A DNA stretch of 64,000 bases from Flavobacteriales bacterium. GTDB taxonomy: Bacteria; Bacteroidota; Bacteroidia; UBA10329. A program made the translations under genes and the position numbers. Where the stretch lies: NCBI GenBank assembly GCA_021741155.1, contig JAIOYP010000012.1:27799-91798 (forward strand), in the 5' to 3' direction. Shown piece after piece: positions 18,360 through 26,557 of the stretch (positions within the stretch are counted from its first letter, which is position 1; each line of letters starts with the position of its first letter). The notes under the pieces were generated by a model, which was not told the DNA's origin, did no database searches, and was given only the letters and a program-made list of their open reading frames with translations.

Positions 18360-18416
18360 GGGATTAAGGATTAGGGATTAAGGATTAGGGGTTAGGGGTT
18401 AGGGGTTAGGGGTTAG
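18360..18416. repeat. TTAGGGG-type short tandem repeat
   Basis: The stretch contains four to five consecutive GGGGTTA heptamers preceded by related GGATTAA/GGATTAG units. The G-runs of three or four could form a G-quadruplex on the plus strand. It lies just upstream of the mutase small-subunit promoter. Confidence 0.85.
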
Positions 18417-18477
18417 TACGGATGCTTCGTGATGGAACGCGGATAACACGGAAGGCGCGGATAAAAGCGGATTTTGT

Positions 18478-18712
18478 CGCTACGCTCTCGGTCATCCTGA
18501 GTGATTTTGCTTTTTCGCAAAATTGTATCGAAGGATGTCGCTATACTTCCCTTCGACCCTTCGATGAAAACTCAGGGCAGGCTAACTCAGGGTAAACTGG
18601 CTCAGCACAGGCAGCTCATGAATGTTTCTCGCAAAGGCGCAAAGACGCAAAGTTTTTAAGGGAACACTACAACGCGCGTCATTGCGAAGGAGGCACACTA
18701 CGAAGCACGTCA
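18478..18712. repeat. mosaic of dispersed palindromic repeat fragments
   Basis: This gene-free stretch strings together pieces typical of Bacteroidota intergenic repeats: GTCATCCTGAG...TCGAAGGATG arms, CCCTTCGA...CTCAGGGCAGG, the tandem CGCAAAGGCGCAAAGACG, and CGTCATTGCGAAGGAG, which also starts the repeat at 44620. No coding frame or RNA gene is evident. Together with the flanking repeats it fills the 600 bases between the mutase small subunit and the Spy-like gene. Confidence 0.6.
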
Positions 18713-18740
18713 TTGCTTTTGTCAGGGAGACAAACAGAAA

Positions 18741-18908
18741 CACAGAATTCACAGACCTGCTGGCAGGCAGGGGTTTGCACAGAGGAGAAACAAAATTTTC
18801 TGTGTCCTTTCTGTGAATTCTGTGTTTCTGTGGCTAAAAATATGTTCTTCCCCATTTCTCAATCCCTAGCTTGCTGTCAAAACCGACCATTTGGTGAAAG
18901 TTGCGAAC
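18741..18908. repeat. dispersed repeat, copy A (pair with 52396-52539)
   Basis: An inverted repeat CACAGAATTCACAG...CTGTGAATTCTGTG is followed by about 70 bases of non-palindromic tail (CTAAAAATATGTTCTT ... GTTGCGAAC). The same order and tail occur at 52396-52539 at high identity. Copy A carries an extra small palindrome, CCTGCTGGCAGGCAGG, inside the left arm region. Confidence 0.85.
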
Positions 18909-18936
18909 GCGAGAAATAGTTTTATGAAAACACGTA

Positions 18937-19425
18937 TCAATGCCTCGAACGTGGCCGTTGCTTTCCTTTAGGCGGTTTGGCGCCATTGAAAAAAGTAGCC
19001 AATTCATCTATGAGTTCTTCAAACGCTGGAAGTTGTTCTTCTGTACAAAGGGCTTTCAGCTCTAAGAAATGCTGAAAATGTACGTTCTCTACTTCCTTTT
19101 GAAGTCTTCCAATTGTATTCAATTGCATCTCAATTTCCGTTTGGTCTTGCTTGGATAGTTGAACAAACAATGCATGGCGAGCTTCGAACATCAGTGAGTC
19201 GTTTTTATTAATTGCCGCCAGATGTTCTGCAATCAAAAGCTCATACTTTGCAACCTGTTCTTCATCGAACTTCAACTTTTCAATAACTACATTCTTTGGG
19301 CCTGCTTCTTTACTCCCATGCAGTCTAGGCCCACGGTGATTCGATTTTAAAAAAAAGACCAAAGTTGCTGCATTCAAGAGCACCATCACCACTACCAAGA
19401 TTGTGAGAATCCGTGTCTTAGTCAT
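18937..19425 (-). CDS. Spy/CpxP/ZraP-like periplasmic sensor protein
   Basis: The 162-residue protein has one N-terminal membrane helix (RILTILVVVMVLLNAATLVFF). A long helical periplasmic domain is rich in Leu, Glu and Gln (KLKFDEEQVAKYELLIAEH; LCTEEQLPAFEELIDEL), ending in a basic KPPKGKQRPRSRH tail. The pattern resembles the heavy-metal-resistance/Spy family, including CnrX and ZraP, which bind metals or unfolded proteins in the periplasm. It overlaps the preceding membrane gene by 8 bases, and an ECF sigma gene lies upstream. The three genes probably form one envelope-stress or metal-sensing operon. Confidence 0.75.
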   Translation of the reverse strand: MTKTRILTILVVVMVLLNAATLVFFLKSNHRGPRLHGSKEAGPKNVVIEKLKFDEEQVAKYELLIAEHLAAINKNDSLMFEARHALFVQLSKQDQTEIEMQLNTIGRLQKEVENVHFQHFLELKALCTEEQLPAFEELIDELATFFNGAKPPKGKQRPRSRH

Positions 19426-19699
19426 TATACAACTGATTAGAATCGTTCATTCCCATTGCTTGCGTAATCGTGTAAGCACCACTTTCGCTTGATGGAGAAT
19501 CGCTAGTTCCGCCAAGAAAAATCATGCTATTAACTACGATGAGCAGTGCTACGGTAGCGGCAAAACTCCACACCCATCCAGAAGAAATGGAGTCTTCTGC
19601 CATTTGTAGAATACGCGCATCAATGCGCGTTTTTAGAAACGGAGCAGCATCTACTCTACGTACTTCAGAAAGTAATTCTATTTGTTTCTCTAATTCCAT
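19418..19699 (-). CDS. short membrane-anchored anti-sigma-like protein
   Basis: The 93-residue protein has a cytoplasmic helical N-terminus (MELEKQIELLSEVRRVDAAPFLKTRIDARI), a single membrane span (WVWSFAATVALLIVVNSMIFL) and a short periplasmic tail. It sits between an ECF sigma gene and a Spy/CnrX-like gene, overlapping the latter by 8 bases. This is the position and topology of a small anti-sigma factor such as CnrY, although no sequence family can be named with certainty. It would hold the sigma factor at the membrane until the periplasmic sensor signals. The assignment rests on context and topology. Confidence 0.7.
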   Translation of the reverse strand: MELEKQIELLSEVRRVDAAPFLKTRIDARILQMAEDSISSGWVWSFAATVALLIVVNSMIFLGGTSDSPSSESGAYTITQAMGMNDSNQLYND

Positions 19700-19730
19700 G
19701 CTACTCGTTAGTTAGACGACCTCTGATTGT

Positions 19731-20258
19731 TCATCCTTCGTTGTTCTTCAAAATTTCTTTCAGATTTGCTCGCGCTCTCGATAGCAGCGATTCCACCGCT
19801 TTAAGCGATAACTCCATCACTTCTGCAATTTCGTTCTGGCTCAACTCTTCCATCAACTTTAACAACAAAGCCGTTTTCTGTCGTTCGGGCAATTGGTTTA
19901 TTGCTTTAAAAATATGCTCTGTGGCTTCTTTATTCTCCAAGTGTACTCCCTGATGGTCGAATGATGAAAAGGCATCCGAATCCTCGTTCACATCTGTGCG
20001 AATAAAGAGATGAAACCCAAAACGCTTCTTCCTCTTTTTTGCCTTTAAGAAATCTAACGACTGATTGACCGCAATGCGATAAACCCACGTTTTAAGCTCC
20101 GATTCTGCCTTAAAAGAATCCAACTTACCATGAATTTTAACGAAAACATCTTGAGTTACCTCTTCCGCATCGTGCGTGTTCTGCAAGTAGTTGAGACACA
20201 CGTTGAAGACCAACTTGGAATAGGTTTCATAGATAATATCGAAATCGAAGCACTTAAT
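19731..20258 (-). CDS. ECF-type RNA polymerase sigma factor, probable ATT start
   Basis: Region 2 (LVFNVCLNYLQNTHDAEEVT, VYRIAVNQSLDFLKAKKRKK) and region 4 (LPERQKTALLLKLMEELSQN, LKAVESLLSRARANL) identify a sigma-70 family ECF factor. The ORF track starts at a TTG (20213) inside region 2, which would cut conserved sequence. Upstream the frame continues IKCFDFDIIYETYSK as expected for region 2.1, back to a stop at 20298. There is no ATG, GTG or TTG there, so I propose ATT at 20258 as the start. It is co-directional with the anti-sigma-like gene, 31 bases away. MsrB is divergent. Confidence 0.8.
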   Translation of the reverse strand: MKCFDFDIIYETYSKLVFNVCLNYLQNTHDAEEVTQDVFVKIHGKLDSFKAESELKTWVYRIAVNQSLDFLKAKKRKKRFGFHLFIRTDVNEDSDAFSSFDHQGVHLENKEATEHIFKAINQLPERQKTALLLKLMEELSQNEIAEVMELSLKAVESLLSRARANLKEILKNNEG

Positions 20259-20396
20259 GGTTCTTGCGGTTGAATAGAGACGGAAATAACGGAATAGTTA
20301 AATGATTTCCCACAAAAAGCGAGCACTTGAATAACTCGAAGAGATTGACATCTCAATTTAACCGAACAAGTCAATCCATAGGTTGTTTACAGAATC

Positions 20397-20852
20397 ATGA
20401 AAAAGCTACTTCCATTCTTCACTCTTCTAGTTTTCTCTTCCACTTCGTGGAGTCAAACGCGCGTTCAAAAAGACGTAAAACCAGATAGTTATTACAAGCA
20501 AAAACTGACGGACGAGCAATATCGAGTAACGCGCCAGCATGATACCGAACGCGCTTTTGCTGGCAAGTATTGGGACAACAAATCCACAGGAGTTTACACG
20601 TGCATTTGCTGCGACTTAGATTTGTTTGAATCAAACACCAAGTTCAATAGCGGAACAGGCTGGCCCAGTTATTCCACGTACATCGGCAACCATGTGGAGA
20701 AATCTACCGACAGAAGTTTTGGTATGATGCGAGATGAAGTTCACTGCGCTCGATGCAATGCACACTTAGGTCACGTGTTTGATGACGGCCCGAATCCTAC
20801 TGGATTGCGGTATTGCATCAATTCGGCATCGTTGAATTTTAAGCTGAAATAG
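20397..20852 (+). CDS. msrB: exported peptide-methionine (R)-S-oxide reductase
   Basis: MsrB reduces methionine-R-sulfoxide in oxidised proteins. The 151-residue protein carries a signal peptide (MKKLLPFFTLLVFSSTSWSQ), so it acts in the periplasm. The two zinc CxxC pairs are visible (Cys69/Cys72 and Cys117/Cys120), as is the catalytic Cys140 in RYCINSASLNFK. It is transcribed divergently from the ECF sigma operon, 138 bases away, and could be one of its targets; that is inference. No partner MsrA or thioredoxin lies next to it. Its stop codon directly abuts the stop of an ABC-ATPase fossil on the other strand. Confidence 0.96.
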   Translation: MKKLLPFFTLLVFSSTSWSQTRVQKDVKPDSYYKQKLTDEQYRVTRQHDTERAFAGKYWDNKSTGVYTCICCDLDLFESNTKFNSGTGWPSYSTYIGNHVEKSTDRSFGMMRDEVHCARCNAHLGHVFDDGPNPTGLRYCINSASLNFKLK

Positions 20853-21055
20853 CTACTTGTAATCGTTCACATTTAGTTCAGCCGTACAAAAACTGAACTC
20901 ATGCTTCTGGTCGTTGGAGCAGACAATGATGATGCGGTCGTCTTGGTTCTGCTCAACTAGGTTTTGTACCACTCAATTGCAGCTGCATCCAAGTTAGAAG
21001 TTGGCTTATCAAGCAACACAAAAGCCGTATCTGATAGCAAGGCCAAAACACCCTC
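20853..21055 (-). pseudogene. fossil C-terminus of an ABC transporter ATPase
   Basis: On the minus strand the sequence reads LALLSDTAFVLLDKPTSNLD, the Walker B and D-loop region, with Lys replacing the catalytic Glu. It then reads AAAIEWYKT and hits a stop. Shifting frame by one base near 20960 continues it as LVEQNQDDRIIIVCSNDQKH to a TAG at 20853. The Walker A and signature motifs are absent. It is therefore a truncated, frameshifted remnant of an ATPase gene whose 5' part is gone. Together with the following repeat it fills most of the 412-base gap before the plug gene. Confidence 0.85.
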
Positions 21056-21160
21056 ATCGTTCTCCAAACTTCTTAAACCCTAGTCCAAACTTGTGAAACC
21101 CTTCTCCAAAGCCATGAAATTTATCTCCAAAGTTCTCCAAACATTCTCAGTCCAAACAAT
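21056..21160. repeat. imperfect about 20-bp tandem repeat built on TCCAAA
   Basis: Successive units such as TTCTCCAAACTTCTTAAACC, TAGTCCAAACTTGTGAAACC and TTCTCCAAAGCCATGAAATT recur with a period near 20 and then decay. It starts where the ABC-ATPase fossil loses similarity, replacing the rest of that gene. Confidence 0.55.
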
Positions 21161-21259
21161 AGTGCTCAACATGGAAAGGTTCTTGCACATGCTCCGAGTC
21201 TACTATCCACCAACCAGTCAACTATTTATCTAATCAACCTATCAACCAAACCCCAGTAT

Positions 21260-21267
21260 TATCTTTG
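21260..21267 (+). promoter_or_regulatory. -7 box TATCTTTG of the T9SS plug gene
   Basis: TATCTTTG matches the Bacteroidota TAnnTTTG consensus exactly and ends 9 bases before the ATG at 21277. The TTG that opens the ORF-track frame at 21265 lies inside this box and so cannot be the translation start. Confidence 0.65.
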
Positions 21268-21276
21268 CCACCCACC

Positions 21277-22572
21277 ATGCGCTTTCTCACACCATACCTT
21301 TTTCCCTTTTTCCTTTTCCCCTTTTTCTGCATTGCCCAGGAAGACGACTACTTCGATGACACCTTTGTGAGATACGAAGACCGCACCTACCAGAAAAGCA
21401 TCAAGACCGTTGAGTTCAACATCCAGAATGTGCAGTTAAGTCTCCCCGTAATCGTTCTCGGTGGTGGCGAAATACTCGAACTTCAGTTTGACGACCTCGA
21501 TGCCGAATATCAAGATTACACCTACACCGTTATTCACTGCGATCGCAATTGGGAGAAAAGCGATATTCCAAACTCCGAATACATTGATGGTTTCCTCGAA
21601 GAAAACGTCATGAAGTATGATTTCTCCTTCAATACCGTTCAGCCATTTATCCATTATTCGCTCAGTTTTCCAAGCCAGAACTTTCAGATAAAGCTGTCTG
21701 GTAATTACATCCTTCTTGTCTACAAAGATTTTAACCGCGAAAAACCCATCATTACCCGCAGGTTCAGAGTTTATGAAAACCTCGTCAAAATCAATGCACA
21801 GGTGCGCATGCCAATGATTATCGACAAGAGACGAACCCATCATCAGGTCGATGTGAACATTGACCATCCCGAATATGACATTCGTAATCCTTTTGGCGAC
21901 CTAGCTCTGCACATCCAACAGAACTACCGCTGGGATAATATAAAGACCAGTCTGCAGCCCATTTTCGTAAAAGAGGGAAAATTGATTTACGACAACATGG
22001 GCGAAGTTCTCTTCGAAGGCGGCAACGAATACCGCTGGATTGACACACGCAGTTTGCGCTATCAAGCCGAAAACGTAAGTTCCATTTGGTACGACCCCGA
22101 TTCAATGAAAAACCACATGTTCCTTCTTCCAGATAAGGAACTGAGCAAAACTCGCTACAGTCGCGAACCCGACATCAACGGGGCCTTTAGCATTGATGTG
22201 AGAGAAGGAAACGACCCTACCCGTGATGCCGATTACGTTCTCGTTCATTTCCAACTAAAATATCTTGACCCAATAATGGACGGTGGCCTCTATCTCTATG
22301 GCGGTCTCACCGAATGGCAGATTCAGCCAAAGTACCGTATGGATTTTAGCTATCGCGATGGCATCTATGAGTGTACCGCCTACCTCAAACAAGGATATTA
22401 CAACTATCAATACGTCTACGTTAAGGATGGCGAAACAGAAGGTGCAACCGAACTTACCGAAGGTTCTTTCTTTGATGCAAGGCAGATTTACACTTTCTAC
22501 GCCTATCACAAACAAATGGGCTCTCGCTACGATAGATTGATTGGGCATTCCATCATTTCTTCGCAAAATTGA
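21277..22572 (+). CDS. type IX secretion system plug-domain protein (DUF5103)
   Basis: The ORF track begins at a TTG within the promoter. The ATG at 21277 gives a signal peptide (MRFLTPYLFPFFLFPFFCIAQ) and a mature protein of about 410 residues. Its blocks (TVEFNIQNVQLSLPVIVLGG, YTVIHCDRNWEKSDIPNSEY, GNYILLVYKDFNREKPIITR) match the DUF5103 family. The T9SS plug protein is described as belonging to this family; it blocks the periplasmic side of the SprA translocon pore. The strand-rich layout fits an outer-membrane-associated periplasmic protein. It is consistent with the T9SS cargo proteins elsewhere in the window. ApaG follows after 56 bases. Confidence 0.88.
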   Translation: MRFLTPYLFPFFLFPFFCIAQEDDYFDDTFVRYEDRTYQKSIKTVEFNIQNVQLSLPVIVLGGGEILELQFDDLDAEYQDYTYTVIHCDRNWEKSDIPNSEYIDGFLEENVMKYDFSFNTVQPFIHYSLSFPSQNFQIKLSGNYILLVYKDFNREKPIITRRFRVYENLVKINAQVRMPMIIDKRRTHHQVDVNIDHPEYDIRNPFGDLALHIQQNYRWDNIKTSLQPIFVKEGKLIYDNMGEVLFEGGNEYRWIDTRSLRYQAENVSSIWYDPDSMKNHMFLLPDKELSKTRYSREPDINGAFSIDVREGNDPTRDADYVLVHFQLKYLDPIMDGGLYLYGGLTEWQIQPKYRMDFSYRDGIYECTAYLKQGYYNYQYVYVKDGETEGATELTEGSFFDARQIYTFYAYHKQMGSRYDRLIGHSIISSQN

Positions 22573-22628
22573 CCCATCTCGGCAACGGGTTAAAAAAATG
22601 ATCGTTTATTTGTCATTGCGCAGGCATC

Positions 22629-23012
22629 ATGACAAAGGTTACCAATGGCATACGAGTTACAGCAAAGGTCAAGTTCAAAGAGGAATACTCTGAACCTGAG
22701 AACAACTACTTTGTGTTCTTTTATCGCATAACCATTGAAAACTTCAACGACTTCGAAGTGCAACTGCTCCGCAGACATTGGGACATTTTCGATAGCAATG
22801 GCATCAAGACCGTTGTAGATGGCGAAGGTGTCGTTGGCGAAAAACCCATCCTTGTTTCAGGCGAACTCTATTCGTATGAAAGTGCCTGCAACCTCGAATC
22901 GGGTATGGGCAGCATGAGTGGTTTCTATGAATTCATGCGTACTTCAGATGGCGTTTTATTCCAAGCTGAGATTCCTGAATTTATAATGGAGGTTCCGTAC
23001 ATGCTTAACTAA
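22629..23012 (+). CDS. apaG: ApaG family protein
   Basis: This is a 127-residue cytoplasmic protein with the fibronectin-III-like ApaG fold. Motifs include VTAKVKFKEEYSEPENNYFVFFYRI, LLRRHWDIFDSNG and GEGVVGEKPIL, followed by GSMSGFYEF. ApaG was linked genetically to Co2+/Mg2+ efflux in enterobacteria. Its biochemical role is not settled, and a related domain occurs in an F-box protein and in POLDIP2. Length is normal. The gene ends 4 bases inside the end of the convergent acyl-CoA synthetase gene, so the two transcripts overlap tail to tail. Confidence 0.95.
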   Translation: MTKVTNGIRVTAKVKFKEEYSEPENNYFVFFYRITIENFNDFEVQLLRRHWDIFDSNGIKTVVDGEGVVGEKPILVSGELYSYESACNLESGMGSMSGFYEFMRTSDGVLFQAEIPEFIMEVPYMLN

Positions 23013-24793
23013 GAAGCATATACTTCTTCTATCTCTTTCGCATACATCTCATTCACCACTTTTCGCTTCATTTTCATAGTTGGGGTAAGTTCTCCTGTTT
23101 CAACCGCGAAATCTCTTACAAGCACTTTGAACCGACCGATTCTCTCAAACTTGGCCACTTTGGCATTTACTGCTTCAATTTGTGCGGAAACATACTTCTG
23201 AAACACCTCCGAAAAAGCTAGCTCAGCTACATTCTTTGCTCGTGTTCCCAATTTCAAATTCATTGATTCAACTGCCAACGAATCTGCTGTAACAAGTGCT
23301 ATCAAGTAAGGTTTTTTATCACCGATAAGCACCGCTTGCGAGATGCCATCAATACGTTTCAGCATGGCTTCGATGGGTTGAGGTGCAACATTCTTAGCTC
23401 CTGCGGTAATGATGAGATCTTTCTTTCGATCGATGATCTTCAAATTTCCATCAGCATCAAACTCGCCTACATCGCCCGTGTGCAACCAACCTCCTTCCCA
23501 CAATTCTGCCGTTGCTTCTGGCATGTGCATGTAGCCTTTGGTCAAAGCTGGTCCGCGAGCAAGAATCTCTCCATCGGCAGCAATCTTCAGTTCCACTCCT
23601 TCCAATGGTTTTCCCACGGTTCCAAACTTTCTATTTGATGGGGAAGTGGTTGCAATTATCCCCGTTGTCTCGGTCATACCATAAACCTCATTTATCTGTA
23701 TTCCGAGCGAAGTAAAAAACCGAAGATTGTCCAGATTGGAAGGAGCAGCACCGATAAATGCCAACAGAATCTGATCCATTCCCAGCTTGGATTTAATCTT
23801 ACTCACCACTAATCTGTTCGCGAGTTTTCTGGATAATGAAGTCACAGGCTTTCCTGTCAGTTGCTCCTCATCAAAAGCGGCCAACTCAGTCTTTAATCCC
23901 CATTTCAAAAGCATCTTTTTAAACCCCGTGCTTCCTTCAATAATTCCCTTCAAAGCAGATTCTACCTTTTCCCAAACCCTCGGAACACCAAGCAACACAT
24001 TCGGTCTCACAAGCGGCAGGTAGTCTTTCATTAGCAGCGCATCCGAACACAAATACACTTCGCCACCCGTTTCTAATTGAAGATTATTGGTTGCAATCTG
24101 CTCCGCAATATGACTCAGCGGCAAATACGAAATGGCTCTTGACGGCACCTTCATTTCAAACCGCCTCATCAGTGTTTCGCCCACATACGAAAGATGATAA
24201 TGGGTAGACATCACCGCTTTTGGAACTCCCGTGGTTCCTGAAGTATAGATGACAAAAGCCGTATCGTCTGGAGCAATGGATTTCAACCTTTCTTGAAACC
24301 TAGCTTCATCTCCATCTTTGCCCAACTTCAGAAAGTCTGAAAATAAGATGGTCCAATCAGGGTCGGCATCATTCACCTCATCAAAAAGAATCACCTTTTC
24401 TAAAGTAGGAAGCTCGCTTCTGCTTGCTACAAGCTTCTCATATTGCGATTGATTCTCAGCAAAAACGAACCGTGCTTTCGAGTGGTTAATCAAATACGCC
24501 AATTGCTCAGCTGTATTGGTCTGATAGGATGGAGTTGCAATGCCACCTGCTGCCATGATTCCGAATTGAGCATAAAGCCACTCCGCCCGATTGTTTCCAA
24601 TAATAACCACACATTCTCCTTTCCTTATTCCGAAGGTTAGCAGCGCCTTGGCTACGGATTCCACGTTCCGTAAGTATTCGCTCCACTTCACCGATTCCCA
24701 ACCAGCCCCGTTTCTTGTGTGTAGCGCAAAGTTGTTAGGAGTTTTCTCCGCCCAATTGCGGAGTTTATCCAATGGCATTGTTACTTCTATCAT
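23009..24793 (-). CDS. fadD: long-chain acyl-CoA synthetase (AMP-forming)
   Basis: The enzyme activates fatty acids to acyl-CoA with ATP in the cytoplasm or at the inner membrane. The 594-residue protein has the adenylate-forming hallmark motif (VIYTSGTTGVPKAVMS near residue 183), the GMTETTG motif, the GWLHTGDVGEFD block and the C-terminal DRKKDLIITAGAKNVAP hinge. Length matches the bacterial long-chain group that also carries the FERIGRFKVL tail. It is monocistronic on the minus strand and overlaps apaG by 4 bases at the 3' end. Substrate chain length is inferred from the family only. Confidence 0.94.
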   Translation of the reverse strand: MIEVTMPLDKLRNWAEKTPNNFALHTRNGAGWESVKWSEYLRNVESVAKALLTFGIRKGECVVIIGNNRAEWLYAQFGIMAAGGIATPSYQTNTAEQLAYLINHSKARFVFAENQSQYEKLVASRSELPTLEKVILFDEVNDADPDWTILFSDFLKLGKDGDEARFQERLKSIAPDDTAFVIYTSGTTGVPKAVMSTHYHLSYVGETLMRRFEMKVPSRAISYLPLSHIAEQIATNNLQLETGGEVYLCSDALLMKDYLPLVRPNVLLGVPRVWEKVESALKGIIEGSTGFKKMLLKWGLKTELAAFDEEQLTGKPVTSLSRKLANRLVVSKIKSKLGMDQILLAFIGAAPSNLDNLRFFTSLGIQINEVYGMTETTGIIATTSPSNRKFGTVGKPLEGVELKIAADGEILARGPALTKGYMHMPEATAELWEGGWLHTGDVGEFDADGNLKIIDRKKDLIITAGAKNVAPQPIEAMLKRIDGISQAVLIGDKKPYLIALVTADSLAVESMNLKLGTRAKNVAELAFSEVFQKYVSAQIEAVNAKVAKFERIGRFKVLVRDFAVETGELTPTMKMKRKVVNEMYAKEIEEVYAS

Positions 24794-24904
24794 ATCAGAA
24801 ATTAGGTGACGATGCTAAATATACAAACATGCAAGAGCCTCTCTTCGGTTCTTAAAATAAGCGTAGGCTGACTACTTTCGCAGCTCATTAAAGATTTACA
24901 AGCC

Positions 24905-26536
24905 ATGTCAAACGCATTCTATAACGTACCAAAAGCCACCAACGAACCCATTCTCAATTATGCTCCCGGAAGCAAAGAGAAAGCGGACGTAAAGAAAGCT
25001 TTAGCAGTAATGCGCGGTACCGAAATAGATGCACCGATGTTTATCGGAGGTAAAGAAGTTAGAACGGGAGATAAGGTTCGGATGGCTCCGCCTCACGATC
25101 ATCAGCATACTTTGGGTTATTTCCATCGTGGAACTGAAGAACACGTGCAACAAGCCATTGATGCTGCATTAGCGGCCAAAGAAAACTGGGCAAACTTGAG
25201 CTGGGAACACCGCGCTTCCATCTTCCTCAAAGCAGCAGACCTTTTGGCTGGGCCTTACCGCGCCAAGATGAATGCAGCAACCATGCTGGCACAAAGCAAG
25301 AATGTTTTTCAAGCGGAGATTGATGCCGTTTGTGAGTATGCAGACTTCCTTCGTTTCAACGTAGAATTCATGACCGAAATCTACAAACAACAACCTCCCT
25401 ACTCTCCTGCTCCAACGTGGAACAGAGTAGAGCAACGTCCGTTAGAAGGATTCGTGTTTGCGCTAACTCCCTTCAACTTCACTTCCATTGCAGGAAACCT
25501 GCCGGGCGCACCCGCTTTGATGGGAAATACCGTTGTCTGGAAACCTGCCGACACACAGATTTACTCAGCGCAGATTATCATGCAAATCTTCAAAGAAGCT
25601 GGATTGCCTGATGGCGTTATCAACTTGGTTTACGTCCGAGGACCAGTTGCTGGAGATGTCATCTTCAAGCATCCCGACTTTGCAGGAATTCACTTCACAG
25701 GTTCCACTGGCGTGTTCCAAGGCATTTGGAAAACAATCGGGGACAACATCCACAAATACAAAAGCTATCCTAGAATTGTGGGCGAAACAGGAGGAAAGGA
25801 TTTCATCATTGCGCATCCATCATCGCTGCCAAGGCAAGTAGCAACAGCTATCGTTCGTGGTGCATTTGAGTATCAAGGTCAGAAATGCTCGGCTGCATCA
25901 AGGGTTTACATTCCAAGCAATCTTTGGAAAGAAGTAAAAGGCTACGTAATTGAAGACCTGAAGACGTTCAAAATGGGGCCTTCTGAAGATTTCACAAACT
26001 TCATCAATGCAGTCATTGACGAGAAATCGTTTGATAAAATTGCCAACTACATTGACCAAGCCAAGAAAGACGGCCAAGAGATTATTGCTGGCGGTAATTA
26101 CGATAAATCGAAGGGCTACTTCATTGAGCCTACCGTAATCGTAGCCAACGACCCCAAATACACTACCATGTGCGAAGAGATTTTCGGACCTGTTGTTACG
26201 ATTTACGTTTTTGATGAAAACAAATGGGACGAAACGCTTGACATTCTAGAAAAAACTTCGCCTTACGCTTTAACTGGAGCTTTATTCAGCCAAGACCGCT
26301 ACGTGATTGAAAGCGCCATGAAAAAGCTCGAAAACTGCGCGGGCAATTTCTACATTAACGATAAGCCAACAGGTGCAGTCGTAGGACAACAGCCATTTGG
26401 TGGAGCAAGAGGTTCTGGTACGAATGACAAAGCTGGTTCCATGATAAATCTGCTACGTTGGGTTTCTCCGCGAACAATCAAAGAGAATTTTGTTCCGCCA
26501 ACGGATTATCGTTATCCGTTTTTGGCTGAAAGTTGA
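24905..26536 (+). CDS. pruA: L-glutamate gamma-semialdehyde dehydrogenase
   Basis: PruA oxidises glutamate-gamma-semialdehyde, in equilibrium with pyrroline-5-carboxylate, to glutamate with NAD+; it is the last step of proline catabolism. The 543-residue single-domain form shows the ALDH motifs: ALTPFNFTSIAGNLPGAPAL, the glycine-rich FTGSTGVFQGIW, catalytic Glu in VGETGGKDF and catalytic Cys in EYQGQKCSAAS. The C-terminus has the PFGGARGSGTNDKAG stretch characteristic of this subgroup. No proline dehydrogenase gene is adjacent. A hairpin terminator follows the stop. Confidence 0.96.
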   Translation: MSNAFYNVPKATNEPILNYAPGSKEKADVKKALAVMRGTEIDAPMFIGGKEVRTGDKVRMAPPHDHQHTLGYFHRGTEEHVQQAIDAALAAKENWANLSWEHRASIFLKAADLLAGPYRAKMNAATMLAQSKNVFQAEIDAVCEYADFLRFNVEFMTEIYKQQPPYSPAPTWNRVEQRPLEGFVFALTPFNFTSIAGNLPGAPALMGNTVVWKPADTQIYSAQIIMQIFKEAGLPDGVINLVYVRGPVAGDVIFKHPDFAGIHFTGSTGVFQGIWKTIGDNIHKYKSYPRIVGETGGKDFIIAHPSSLPRQVATAIVRGAFEYQGQKCSAASRVYIPSNLWKEVKGYVIEDLKTFKMGPSEDFTNFINAVIDEKSFDKIANYIDQAKKDGQEIIAGGNYDKSKGYFIEPTVIVANDPKYTTMCEEIFGPVVTIYVFDENKWDETLDILEKTSPYALTGALFSQDRYVIESAMKKLENCAGNFYINDKPTGAVVGQQPFGGARGSGTNDKAGSMINLLRWVSPRTIKENFVPPTDYRYPFLAES

Positions 26537-26557
26537 GACTGAACAATCGATTGTTTA

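Noticed and set aside
18360-18416. Telomere-like TTAGGG sequence as a chromosome or plasmid end
   Set aside because: It is short, irregular and internal, with coding sequence on both sides.
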